A stretch of 64,000 bases of DNA, from positions 8,944,501 through 9,008,500 of the forward strand of contig NW_027478159.1 in assembly GCF_051020975.1 (NCBI RefSeq), in the 5' to 3' direction. Below the pieces are notes generated by a model. That model saw only the letters and a program-made list of their open reading frames with translations. It was not told the DNA's origin and did no database searches. Position numbers and translations under genes: made by a program. Shown here piece after piece: positions 52,107-64,000 of this stretch. The number at the start of each line of letters is the position of its first letter. Positions within the stretch are counted from its first letter, which is position 1. This stretch comes from Osmia lignaria lignaria. Its lineage: Eukaryota; Arthropoda; Insecta; Hymenoptera; Megachilidae.

Positions 52107-54360
52107 AAAGTTCCGAAGCCGCACCAACATAATAGAGGTACAGAAACACCGTGGCCCCTTTCTTTGAGATAACTCTGCACTATTGCGAGCTGCAAATGCC
52201 ACTTCCAGCTTAGCTGTGCAGAAGAAGAACAACAAGAAGAAGAAATATCTGGAAATATGTCCGTCAGGCCCCTTCCCTTGAGATAAATCTGCAAATATCT
52301 CGGAAACGAAGCGAGCTACGGCAAAATGTTAAGAGATCCTTTTTGTAGAAAATTAGGATTCCTACTTTTTATGTTCTATGATATTTTTTGAACAGATGCG
52401 TAGTTCTCGAGATATATCAAGATATTTAAAAGTTCCGAAGCCGCACCAACATAATAGAGATACAGAAACACCGTGGCCCCTTTCTTTGCGATAACTCTGC
52501 ACTATTGCGAGCTGCAAATGCCACTTCCAGCTTAGCTGTGCAGAAGAAGAACAACAAGAAGAAGAAATATCTCGAAATATGTCCGTCAGGCCCCTTCCCT
52601 TGAGATAAATCTGCAAATATCTCGGAAACGAAGCGAGCTATGGCAAAATGTTAAGAGACCTTTTTTGTAGAAAATTAGGTTTCCTGCTTTTTATGTTCTA
52701 TGATATTTTTTGATCAGATGCGTAGTTCTCGAGATATATCAAGATATTTAAACGTTCCGAAGCCGCACCAACATAATAGAGATACAGAAACACCGTGGCC
52801 CCTTTCTTTGAGATAACTCTGCACTATTGCGAGCTGCAAATGCCACTTCCAGCTTAGCTGTGCAGAAGAGGAACAACAAGAAGAAGAAATATCTCGGAAT
52901 ATGTCCGTCAGGCCCCTTCCCTTGAGCTAAATCTGCAAATATCTTGGAAACGATGCCAGTTATGGGAAAATGTTAAGAGACCCTTTTTGTAGAGAATTAA
53001 GTTTCCTACTTTTTATGTTCTATGATATTTTTTGATCAGATGCGTAGTTCTCGAGATATATCAAGATATTTAAAAGTTCCGAAGCCGCACCAACATAATA
53101 GAGATACAGAAACACCGTGGCCCCTCTCTTTGAGATAACTCTGCACTATTGCGCGCAGCAAATGCCACTTCCAGCTTAGCTGTGCAGAAGAAGAACAACA
53201 AGAAGAAGAAATATCTCGAAATATGTCCGTCAGGACCCTTCCCTTGAGATAAATCTGCAAATATCTCGGAAACGAAGCGAGCTATTGCAAAACGTTAAGA
53301 GACCTTTTTTGTAGAGAATTAAGTTTCCTACTTTTTATGTTCTATGATATTTTTCGATCAGAGGCGTAGTTCTCGAGATATATCAAGATATTTGAAAGTT
53401 CCGAAGCCGCACCAACATAATAGAGATACAGAAACACCGTGGCCCCTTTCTTTGAGATAACTCTGCACTATTGCGAGCTGCAAATATCACTTCCAGCTTA
53501 GCTGTGCAGAAGAAGAACAACAAGAAGAAGAAATATCTGGAAATATGTCCGTCAGGCCCCTTCCCTTGAGATAAATCTGCAAATATCTCGGAAACGAAGC
53601 GAGCTACGGCAAAATGTTAAGAGATCTTTTTTGTAGAAAATTAGGATTCCTACTTTTTATGTTCTATGATATTTTTTGAACAGATGCGTAGTTCTCGAGA
53701 TGTATCAAGATATTTAAAAGTTCCGAAGCCGCACCAACATAATAGAGATACAGAAACACCGTGGCCCCTTTCGTTGCGAGAACTCTGCACTATTGCGAGC
53801 TGCAAATGCCACTTCCAGCTTAGCTGTGCAGAAGAAGAACAACAAGAAGAAGAAATATCTCGAAATATGTCCGTCAGGCCCCTTCCCTTGAGATAAATCT
53901 GCAAATATCTCGGAAACGAAGCGAGCTATGGCAAAATGTTAAGAGACCTTTTTTGTAGAAAATTAGGATTCCTCCTTTTTATGTTCTATGATATTTTTTG
54001 ATCAGATGCGTAGTTCTCGAGATATATCAAGATATTTAAAAGTTCCGAAGCCGCACCAACATAATAGAGATACAGAAACACCGTGGCCCCTTTCTTTGAG
54101 ATATCTCTGCACTATTGCGAGCTGGAAATGCCACTTCCAGTTTAGCTGTGCAGAAGAAGAACAACAAGAAGAAGAAATATCTCGAAATATGTCCGTCAGG
54201 CCCCTGCCCTTGAGATATATCTGCAAATATCTCGGAAACGAAGCGAGCTATGGCAAAATGTTAAGAGACCTTTTTTGTAGAGAATTAAGTTTCCTACTTT
54301 CTATGTTCTATGATATTTTTTGATCAGATGCGTAGTTCTCGAGATATATCAAGATATTTA
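52107..54360 (+). repeat. 7-unit HOR (2,254 bp), copy 2
   Basis: Tandem copy of 49853-52106, with no difference at the private variants compared. The match stops at GAGGTACAG versus GAGATACAG (52138/54392). This 7-unit HOR is made of right-hand subfamily units and is distinct from the 7-unit spacing inside the 18-unit HOR, although both include the TAA-to-TAT marker unit. Confidence 0.94.
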
Positions 54361-54463
54361 AAAGTTCCGAAGCCGCACCAACATAATAGAGATACAGAAA
54401 CACCGTGGCCCCTTTCTTTGAGATAACTCTGCACTAGTGCGAGCCGCAAATGCCACTTCCAGC

Positions 54464-57361
54464 TTAGCTGTGCAGAAGAAGAACAACAAGAAGAAGAAAT
54501 ATCTCGAAATATGTCCGTCAGGCCCCTGCCCTTGAGATATATCTGCAAATATCTCGGAAACGAAGCGAGCTATGGCAAAATGTTAAGCGACCTTTTTTGT
54601 AGAGAATTAAGTTTCCTACTTTTTATGTTCTATGATATTTTTTGATCAGATGCGTAGTTCTCGAGATATATCAAGATATTTAAAAGTTCCGAAGCCCCAC
54701 CAACATAATAGAGATACAGAAACACCGTGGCCCCTTTCTTTGAGATAACTCTGCACTATTGCGAGCTGCAAATGCCACTTCCAGTTTAGCTGTGCAGAAG
54801 AAGAACAACAAGAAGAAGAAATATCTCGAAATATGTCCATCAGGACCCTTCCGTTGAGATAAATCTGCAAATATCTCGGAAACGAAGCGAGCTATGGCAA
54901 AATGTTAAGAGACCTTTTTTGTAGAGAATTATGTTTCCTACAATTTATGTTCTATGATATTTTTTGATCAGAAGCGTAGTTTTCGAGATATATCAAGATA
55001 TTTAAAAGTTCCGAAGCCGCACCAACATAATAGAGATAGAGAAACACCGTGGCCCCTTTCTTTGAGATAACTCTGCACTAGTGCGAGCCGCAAATGGCGC
55101 TTCCAGCTTAGCTGTGCAGAAGAAGAACAACAAGAAGAAGAAATATCTCGAAATATGTCCGTCAGGCCACTTCCCTCGAGATAAATCTGCAAATATCTCG
55201 GAAACGAAGCGAGCTATGGCAAAATGTTAAGAGACCTTTTTTGTAGAGAATTAAGTTTCCTACTTTTCATGTTCTATGATATTTTTTGATCGGATGCGTA
55301 GTTCTCGAGATATATCAAGATATTTAAAAGTTCCGAAGCCGCACCAACATAATAGAGGTACAGAAACACCGTGGCCCCTTTCTTTGAGATAACTCTGCAC
55401 TATTGCGAGCTGCAAATGCCACTTCCAGCTTAGCTGTGCAGAAGAAGAACAACAAAAAGAAGAAATATCTGGAAATATGTCCGTCAGGCCCCTTCCCTTG
55501 AGATAAATCTGCAAATATCTCGGAAACGAAGCGAGCTACGGCAAAATGTTAAGAGACCTTTTTTGTAGAGAATTATGTTTCCTACAATTTATGTTCTATG
55601 ATATTTTTTGATCAGAAGCGTAGTTTTCGAGATATATCGAGATATTTAAAAGATCCGAAGCCGCACCAACATAATAGAGATACAGAAACACCGTGGCCCC
55701 TTTCTTTGAGATAACTCTGCACTAGTGCGAGCCGCAAATGCCGCTTCCAGCTTAGCTGTGCAGAAGAAGAACAACAAGAAGAAGAAATATCTCGAAATAT
55801 GTCCGTCAGGCCCCTTCCCTCGAGATAAATCTGCAAATATCTCGGAAACGAAGCGAGCTATGGCAAAATGTTAAGAGACCTTTTTTGTAGAGAATTAAGT
55901 TTCCTACTTTTTATGTTCTATGATATTTTTTGATCGGATGCGTAGTTCTCGAGATATATCAAGATATTTAAAAGTTCCGAAGCCGCACCAACATAATAGA
56001 GATACAGAAACACCGTGGCCCCTTTCTTTGAGATAACTCTGCACTATTGCGAGCTGCAAATGCCACTTCCAGCTTAGCTGTGCAGAAGAAGAACAACAAA
56101 AAGAAGAAATATCTCGAAATATGTCCGTCAGGCCCCTTCCCTTGAGATAAATCTGCAAATATCTCGGAAACAAAGCGAGCTACGGCAAAATGTTAAGAGA
56201 CCTTTTTTGTAGAAAATTAGGATTCGTACTTTTTATGTTCTATGATATTTTTTGATCAGATGCGTAGTTCTCGAGATATATCAAGATATTTAAAAGTTCC
56301 GAAGCCGCACCAACATAATAGAGATACAGAAACACCGTGGCCCCTTTCTTTGAGATAACTCTACACTATTGCGCGCTGCAAATGCCACTTCCAGCTTAGC
56401 TGTGCAGAAGAAGAACAACAAGAAGAAGAAATATCTCGAAATATGTCCGTCAGGCCCCTTCCCTTGAGATAAATCTGCAAATATCTCGGAAACGAAGCGA
56501 GCTATGGCAAAATGTTAAGAGACCTTTTTTGTAGAGAATTAAGTTTCCTACTTTTTATGCTCTATGATATTTTTTGATCAGATGCGTAGTTCTCGAGATA
56601 TATCAAGATATTTAAAAGCTCCGAAGCTGCACCAACATAATAGAGATACAGAAACACCGTGGCCCCTTTCTTTGCGATAACTCTGCACTATTGGGAGCTG
56701 CAAATGCCACTTCCAGCTTAGCTGTGCAGAAGAAGAACAACAAGAAGAAGAAATATCTCGAAATATGTCCGTCAGGACCCTTCCCTTGAGATAAATCTGC
56801 AAATATCTCGGAAACGAAGCGAGCTATTGCAAAACGTTAAGAGACCTTTTTTGTAGAGAATTAAGCTTCCTACTTTTTATGTTCTATGATATTTTTCGAT
56901 CAGAGGCGTAGTTCTCGAGATATATCAAGATATTTGAAAGTTCCGAAGCCGCACCAACATAATAGAGATACAGAAACACCGTGGCCCCTTTCTTTGAGAT
57001 AACTCTGCACTATTGCGCGCTGCAAATGCCACTTCCAGCTTAGCTGTGCAGAAGAAGAACAACAAGAAGAAGAAATATCTCGAAATATGTCCGTCAGGCC
57101 CCTTCCCTTGAGATAAATCTGCAAATATCTCGGAAACGAAGCGAGCTATGGCAAAATGTTAAGAGACCTTTTTTGTAGAGAATTAAGTTTCCTACTTTTT
57201 ATGTTCTATGATATTTTTCGATCAGAGGCGTAGTTCTCGAGATATATCAAGATATTTAAAAGCTCCGAAGCTGCACCAACATAATAGAGATACAGAAACA
57301 CCGTGGCCCCTCTCTTTGAGATAACTCTGCACGATTGCGAGCTGGAAATGCCACTTCCAGT
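54464..57361 (+). repeat. 9-unit HOR 'b' (2,898 bp), copy 1
   Basis: Nine units repeated directly at offset 2898. Shared private variants are TTAAGCGACC, GTCCATCAGGACCC, GAGATAGAGAAAC, AAATGGCGCTTCC, GGCCACTTCCCTCG, AAAAGATCCGAAG, AGGATTCGTAC, ATGCTCTATG and ATTGCGCGCTG. The left limit is C/T at 54463/57361. It shares length with HOR 'a' by coincidence only; the unit types differ. Confidence 0.94.
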
Positions 57362-60259
57362 TTAGCTGTGCAGAAGAAGAACAACAAGAAGAAGAAATAT
57401 CTCGAAATATGTCCGTCAGGCCCCTGCCCTTGAGATATATCTGCAAATATCTCGGAAACGAAGCGAGCTATGGCAAAATGTTAAGCGACCTTTTTTGTAG
57501 AGAATTAAGTTTCCTACTTTTTATGTTCTATGATATTTTTTGATCAGATGCGTAGTTCTCGAGATATATCAAGATATTTAAAAGTTCCGAAGCCCCACCA
57601 ACATAATAGAGATACAGAAACACCGTGGCCCCTTTCTTTGAGATAACTCTGCACTATTGCGAGCTGCAAATGCCACTTCCAGTTTAGCTGTGCAGAAGAA
57701 GAACAACAAGAAGAAGAAATATCTCGAAATATGTCCATCAGGACCCTTCCGTTGAGATAAATCTGCAAATATCTCGGAAACGAAGCGAGCTATGGCAAAA
57801 TGTTAAGAGACCTTTTTTGTAGAGAATTATGTTTCCTACAATTTATGTTCTATGATATTTTTTGATCAGAAGCGTAGTTTTCGAGATATATCAAGATATT
57901 TAAAAGTTCCGAAGCCGCACCAACATAATAGAGATAGAGAAACACCGTGGCCCCTTTCTTTGAGATAACTCTGCACTAGTGCGAGCCGCAAATGGCGCTT
58001 CCAGCTTAGCTGTGCAGAAGAAGAACAACAAGAAGAAGAAATATCTCGAAATATGTCCGTCAGGCCACTTCCCTCGAGATAAATCTGCAAATATCTCGGA
58101 AACGAAGCGAGCTATGGCAAAATGTTAAGAGACCTTTTTTGTAGAGAATTAAGTTTCCTACTTTTCATGTTCTATGATATTTTTTGATCGGATGCGTAGT
58201 TCTCGAGATATATCAAGATATTTAAAAGTTCCGAAGCCGCACCAACATAATAGAGGTACAGAAACACCGTGGCCCCTTTCTTTGAGATAACTCTGCACTA
58301 TTGCGAGCTGCAAATGCCACTTCCAGCTTAGCTGTGCAGAAGAAGAACAACAAAAAGAAGAAATATCTGGAAATATGTCCGTCAGGCCCCTTCCCTTGAG
58401 ATAAATCTGCAAATATCTCGGAAACGAAGCGAGCTACGGCAAAATGTTAAGAGACCTTTTTTGTAGAGAATTATGTTTCCTACAATTTATGTTCTATGAT
58501 ATTTTTTGATCAGAAGCGTAGTTTTCGAGATATATCGAGATATTTAAAAGATCCGAAGCCGCACCAACATAATAGAGATACAGAAACACCGTGGCCCCTT
58601 TCTTTGAGATAACTCTGCACTAGTGCGAGCCGCAAATGCCGCTTCCAGCTTAGCTGTGCAGAAGAAGAACAACAAGAAGAAGAAATATCTCGAAATATGT
58701 CCGTCAGGCCCCTTCCCTCGAGATAAATCTGCAAATATCTCGGAAACGAAGCGAGCTATGGCAAAATGTTAAGAGACCTTTTTTGTAGAGAATTAAGTTT
58801 CCTACTTTTTATGTTCTATGATATTTTTTGATCGGATGCGTAGTTCTCGAGATATATCAAGATATTTAAAAGTTCCGAAGCCGCACCAACATAATAGAGA
58901 TACAGAAACACCGTGGCCCCTTTCTTTGAGATAACTCTGCACTATTGCGAGCTGCAAATGCCACTTCCAGCTTAGCTGTGCAGAAGAAGAACAACAAAAA
59001 GAAGAAATATCTCGAAATATGTCCGTCAGGCCCCTTCCCTTGAGATAAATCTGCAAATATCTCGGAAACAAAGCGAGCTACGGCAAAATGTTAAGAGACC
59101 TTTTTTGTAGAAAATTAGGATTCGTACTTTTTATGTTCTATGATATTTTTTGATCAGATGCGTAGTTCTCGAGATATATCAAGATATTTAAAAGTTCCGA
59201 AGCCGCACCAACATAATAGAGATACAGAAACACCGTGGCCCCTTTCTTTGAGATAACTCTACACTATTGCGCGCTGCAAATGCCACTTCCAGCTTAGCTG
59301 TGCAGAAGAAGAACAACAAGAAGAAGAAATATCTCGAAATATGTCCGTCAGGCCCCTTCCCTTGAGATAAATCTGCAAATATCTCGGAAACGAAGCGAGC
59401 TATGGCAAAATGTTAAGAGACCTTTTTTGTAGAGAATTAAGTTTCCTACTTTTTATGCTCTATGATATTTTTTGATCAGATGCGTAGTTCTCGAGATATA
59501 TCAAGATATTTAAAAGCTCCGAAGCTGCACCAACATAATAGAGATACAGAAACACCGTGGCCCCTTTCTTTGCGATAACTCTGCACTATTGGGAGCTGCA
59601 AATGCCACTTCCAGCTTAGCTGTGCAGAAGAAGAACAACAAGAAGAAGAAATATCTCGAAATATGTCCGTCAGGACCCTTCCCTTGAGATAAATCTGCAA
59701 ATATCTCGGAAACGAAGCGAGCTATTGCAAAACGTTAAGAGACCTTTTTTGTAGAGAATTAAGCTTCCTACTTTTTATGTTCTATGATATTTTTCGATCA
59801 GAGGCGTAGTTCTCGAGATATATCAAGATATTTGAAAGTTCCGAAGCCGCACCAACATAATAGAGATACAGAAACACCGTGGCCCCTTTCTTTGAGATAA
59901 CTCTGCACTATTGCGCGCTGCAAATGCCACTTCCAGCTTAGCTGTGCAGAAGAAGAACAACAAGAAGAAGAAATATCTCGAAATATGTCCGTCAGGCCCC
60001 TTCCCTTGAGATAAATCTGCAAATATCTCGGAAACGAAGCGAGCTATGGCAAAATGTTAAGAGACCTTTTTTGTAGAGAATTAAGTTTCCTACTTTTTAT
60101 GTTCTATGATATTTTTCGATCAGAGGCGTAGTTCTCGAGATATATCAAGATATTTAAAAGCTCCGAAGCTGCACCAACATAATAGAGATACAGAAACACC
60201 GTGGCCCCTCTCTTTGAGATAACTCTGCACGATTGCGAGCTGGAAATGCCACTTCCAGT
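57362..60259 (+). repeat. 9-unit HOR 'b' (2,898 bp), copy 2
   Basis: Tandem copy of 54464-57361, with no difference at the variants compared. The match continues about 60 bp past the nominal end, to CCCCTGCCC versus CCCCTTCCC (57425/60323). Confidence 0.94.
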
Positions 60260-63200
60260 TTAGCTGTGCAGAAGAAGAACAACAAGAAGAAGAAATATCT
60301 CGAAATATGTCCGTCAGGCCCCTTCCCTTGAGATAAATCTGCAAATATCTCGGAAACGAAGCGAGCTATGGCAAAATGTTAAGAGACCTTTTTTGTAGAG
60401 AATTAAGTTTCCTACTTTTTATGCTCTATGATATTTTTTGATCAGATGCGTAGTTCTCGAGATATATCAAGATATTTAAAAGCTCCGAAGCTGCACCAAC
60501 ATAATAGAGATACAGAAACACCGTGGCCCCTTTCTTTGCGATAACTCTGCACTATTGGGAGCTGCAAATGCCACTTCCAGCTTAGCTGTGCAGAAGAAGA
60601 ACAACAAGAAGAAGAAATATCTCGAAATATGTCCGTCAGGACCCTTCCCTTGAGATAAATCTGCAAATATCTCGGAAACGAAGCGAGCTATTGCAAAACG
60701 TTAAGAGACCTTTTTTGTAGAGAATTAAGCTTCCTACTTTTTATGTTCTATGATATTTTTCGATCAGAGGCGTAGTTCTCGAGATATATCAAGATATTTG
60801 AAAGTTCCGAAGCCGCACCAACATAATAGAGATACAGAAACACCGTGGCCCCTTTCTTTGAGATAACTCTGCACTATTGCGCGCTGCAAATGCCACTTCC
60901 AGCTTAGCTGTGCAGAAGAAGAACAACAAGAAGAAGAAATATCTCGAAATATGTCCGTCAGGCCCCTTCCCTTGAGATAAATCTGCCAATATCTCGGAAA
61001 CGAAGCGAGCTACGGCAAAATGTTAAGAGACCTTTTTTGTAGAAAATTAGGTTTCCTACTTTTTATGTTCTATGATATTTTTTGATCAGATGCGTAGTTC
61101 TCGAGATATATCAAGATATTTAAAAGTTCCGAAGCCGCACCAACATAATAGAGATACAGAAACACCGTGGCCCCTTTCTTTGCGATAACTCTGCACTATT
61201 GCGAGCTGCAAATGCCACTTCCAGCTTAGCTGTGCAGAAGAAGAACAACAAGAAGAAGAAATATCTCGAAATATGTCCGTCAGGCCCCTTCCCTTGAGAT
61301 AAATCTGCAAATATCTCGGAAACGAAGCGAGCTATGGCAAAATGTTAAGAGACCTTTTTTGTAGAAAATTAGGTTTCCTACTTTTTATGTTCTATGATAT
61401 TTTTTGATCAGATGCGTAGTTCTCGAGATATATCAAGATATTTAAACGTTCCGAAGCCGCACCAACATAATAGAGATACAGAAACACCGTGGCCCCTTTC
61501 TTTGAGATAACTCTGCACTATTGCGAGCTGCAAATGCCACTTCCAGCTTAGCTGTGCAGAAGAGGAACAACAAGAAGAAGAAATATCTCGGAATATGTCC
61601 GTCAGGCCCCTTCCCTTGAGCTAAATCTGCAAATATCTCGGAAACGATGCCAGTTATGGGAAAATGTTAAGAGACCCTTTTTGTAGAGAATCAAGTTTCC
61701 TACTTTTTATGTTCTATGATATTTTTTGATCAGATGCGTAGTTCTCGAGATATATCAAGATATTTAAAAGTTCCGAAGCCGCACCAACATAATAGAGATA
61801 CAGAAACACCGTGGCCCCTCTCTTTGAGATAACTCTGTACTATTGCGCGCAGCAAATGCCACTTCCAGCTTAGCTGTGCAGAAGAAGAACAACAAGAAGA
61901 AGAAATATCTCGAAATATGTCCGTCAGGCCCCTTCCCTTGAGATAAATCTGCAAATATCTCGGAAACGAAGCGAGCTATGGCAAAATGTTAAGAGACCCT
62001 TTTTGTAGAGAATTAAGTTTCCTACTTTTTATGTTCTATGATATTTTTTGATCAGATGCGTAGTTCTCGAGATATATCAAGATATTTAAAAGCTCCGAAG
62101 CTGCACCAACATAATAGAGATACAGGAACACCGTGGCCCCTTTCTTTGCGATAACTCTGCACTATTGCGAGCTGCAAATGCCACTTCCAGCTTAGCTGTG
62201 CAGAAGAAGAACAACAAGAAGAAGAAATATCTCGAAATATGTCCGTCAGGCCCCTTCCCTTGAGATAAATCTGCAAATATCTCGGAAACGAAGCGAGCTA
62301 TGGCAAAATGTTAAGAGACCTTTTTTGTAGAGAATTAAGTTTCCTACTTTTTATGCTCTATGATATTTTTTGATCAGATGCGTAGTTCTCGAGATATATC
62401 AAGATATTTAAAAGCTCCGAAGCTGCACCAACATAATAGAGATACAGAAACACCGTGGCCCCTTTCTTTGCGATAACTCTGCACTATTGGGAGCTGCAAA
62501 TGCCACTTCCAGCTTAGCTGTGCAGAAGAAGAACAACAAGAAGAAGAAATATCTCGAAATATGTCCGTCAGGACCCTTCCCTTGAAATAAATCTGCAAAT
62601 ATCTCGGAAACGAAGCGAGCTATTGCAAAACGTTAAGAGACCTTTTTTGTAGAGAATTAAGTTTCCTACTTTTTATGTTCTATGATATTTTTCGATCAGA
62701 GGCGTAGTTCTCGAGATATATCAAGATATTTGAAAGTTCCGAAGCCGCACCAACATAATAGAGATACAGAAACACCGTGGCCCCTTTCTTTGAGATAACT
62801 CTGCACTATTGCGAGCTGCAAATGCCACTTCCAGCTTAGCTGTGCAGAAGAAGAACAACAAGAAGAAGAAATATCTGGAAATATGTCCGTCAGGCCCCTT
62901 CCCTTGAGATAAATCTGCAAATATCTCGGAAACGAAGCGAGCTACGGCAAAATGTTAAGAGATCCTTTTTGTAGAAAATTAGGATTCCTACTTTTTATGT
63001 TCTATGATATTTTTTGAACAGATGCGTAGTTCTCGAGATATATCAAGATATTTAAAAGTTCCGAAGCCGCACCAACATAATAGAGATACAGAAACACCGT
63101 GGCCCCTTTCTTTGCGATAACTCTGCACTATTGCGAGCTGCAAATGCCACTTCCAGCTTAGCTGTGCAGAAGAAGAACAACAAGAAGAAGAAATATCTCG

Positions 63201-64000
63201 AAATATGTCCGTCAGGCCCCTTCCCTTGAGATAAATCTGCAAATATCTCGGAAACGAAGCGAGCTATGGCAAAATGTTAAGAGACCTTTTTTGTAGAAAA
63301 TTAGGTTTCCTACTTTTTATGTTCTATGATATTTTTTGATCAGATGCGTAGTTCTCGAGATATATCAAGATATTTAAACGTTCCGAAGCCGCACCAACAT
63401 AATAGAGATACAGAAACACCGTGGCCCCTTTCTTTGAGATAACTCTGCACTATTGCGACCTGCAAATGCCACTTCCAGCTTAGCTGTGCAGAAGAGGAAC
63501 AACAAGAAGAAGAAATATCTCGGAATATGTCCGTCAGGCCCCTTCCCTTGAGCTAAATCTGCAAATATCTCGGAAACGATGCCAGCTATGGGAAAATGTT
63601 AAGAGACCTTTTTTGTAGAGAATTAAGTTTTCTACTTTTTATGTTTCATGATATTTCTTGATCAGATGCGTAGTTCTCGAGATATATCAAGATATTTAAA
63701 GGTTCCGAAGCCGCACCAACATAATAGAGATACAGAATCACCGTGGCCCCTTTCTTTGAGATAACTCTGCACTATTGCGCGCAGCAAATGCCACTTCCAG
63801 CTTAGCTGTGCAGAAGAAGAACAACAAGAAGAAGAAATATCTCGAAATATGTCCGTCAGGCCCCTTCCCTTGAGATAAATCTGCAAATATCTCGGAAACG
63901 AAGCAAGCTATGGCAAAATGTTAAGAGACCTTTTTTGTAGAGAATTAAGTTTCCTACTTTTTATGTTCTATGATATTTTTCGATCAGATGCGTAGTTCTC
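60260..64000 (+). repeat. Right-end mosaic matching 46-51 kb
   Basis: The zone is made of right-hand subfamily units. The stretch from about 61.0 to 62.3 kb follows 47.1-48.5 kb at offset 13846 (43 units), with several single-base differences (near 47324, 47841 and 48175). From about 62.35 to 64.0 kb it follows 49.47-51.1 kb at offset 12880 (40 units). No unrelated sequence appears before the window ends mid-unit at GTAGTTCTC. Confidence 0.8.

Larger units (their letters stand above)
1..64000 (+). repeat. Satellite DNA array, 322-bp unit, about 198.7 copies
   Basis: Every part of the window is the same 322-bp unit repeated head to tail in one orientation. Landmarks recur in order in each unit: TGATCA, GCGTAG, CGAGATATATC, CCGAAGCCGCACC, a GAA/CAA-rich tract, GTCCGTCAGG, CTCGGAAACGAAG, then three T-runs before the next TGATCA. 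Counting from the palindrome at 540, 196 units fit between 540 and 63659, with seven net extra bases explained by seven 323-bp units, one +1 and one -1. Neighbouring units differ at a few to about a dozen sites. No unrelated insertion, inversion or gene interrupts the array, and both ends run off the window. Tandem satellites of this size are typical of centromeric or pericentromeric heterochromatin; that location is inferred, not seen. Confidence 0.99.

Noticed and set aside
2743..60259. Treating the two 2,898-bp HORs (2.7-8.5 kb and 54.5-60.3 kb) as the same repeat
   Set aside because: Only the length of nine units is shared. Their ordered private variants differ completely, so they arose separately.
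1..64000. CRISPR array
   Set aside because: The spacing is regular, but the whole 322 bp repeats, with no short repeat alternating with unique spacers.
1..64000. Hammerhead ribozyme core, as found in some satellites
   Set aside because: I found no CTGATGA-type core on either strand of the unit, although GAAAC is present.
1..64000. Transposon or retroelement insertion within the array
   Set aside because: No break in unit register, no terminal inverted or long terminal repeats, and no target-site duplications. All length changes are single bases or whole units.

Overview
The whole 64 kb window is one uninterrupted head-to-tail satellite DNA array. I see no genes, RNA genes, mobile elements or CRISPR arrays. 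The unit is 322 bp and always reads in the same orientation. Taking the palindrome TGATCA as the unit start, there are 198 complete units plus a partial unit at each end, about 198.7 copies. Nine units in the first 13.3 kb are 323 bp (an extra base next to GTTTAG). One unit gains a T near 16224 and one loses a T near 19816. From about 19.87 kb to the right end, some 136 consecutive units keep an exact 322-bp spacing.

This is a eukaryotic nuclear satellite, by inference a centromeric or other heterochromatic block. On one hand-counted unit GC is about 38.5% and CpG is close to expectation, which argues against a heavily CpG-methylated vertebrate-type genome. The AT-rich dyad motifs look insect/arthropod-like to me, but that is only an impression.

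The units are not a uniform pool. They carry linked variant haplotypes, and blocks of several units are themselves duplicated, giving nested higher-order repeats (HORs) whose lengths are whole numbers of units. Layout: (i) 1-18.2 kb, an approximately 11.3-kb (35-unit) block followed by a shortened 24-unit second copy; a 9-unit 2,898-bp HOR inside is present twice in the first copy and once in the second. (ii) 18.2-29.6 kb, a mixed zone with repeated 6-unit (1,932 bp) spacing. (iii) 29.6-41.2 kb, two apparently identical tandem copies of an 18-unit 5,796-bp HOR containing 2-unit and 7-unit sub-periods. (iv) 41.2-49.9 kb, a transition mosaic with 5-, 6- and 10-unit offsets and a new subfamily. 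(v) 49.9-54.4 kb, two tandem copies of a 7-unit 2,254-bp HOR. (vi) 54.5-60.3 kb, two tandem copies of a second, unrelated 9-unit 2,898-bp HOR. (vii) 60.3-64 kb, a mosaic matching 46-51 kb.

The many short open frames on both strands come from the repeat itself. The unit length is not a multiple of three, single variants open or close the frames, and nothing suggests coding. Boundaries were set by eye from the nearest distinguishing base and carry an uncertainty of tens to about 150 bases, because neighbouring units are near-identical.
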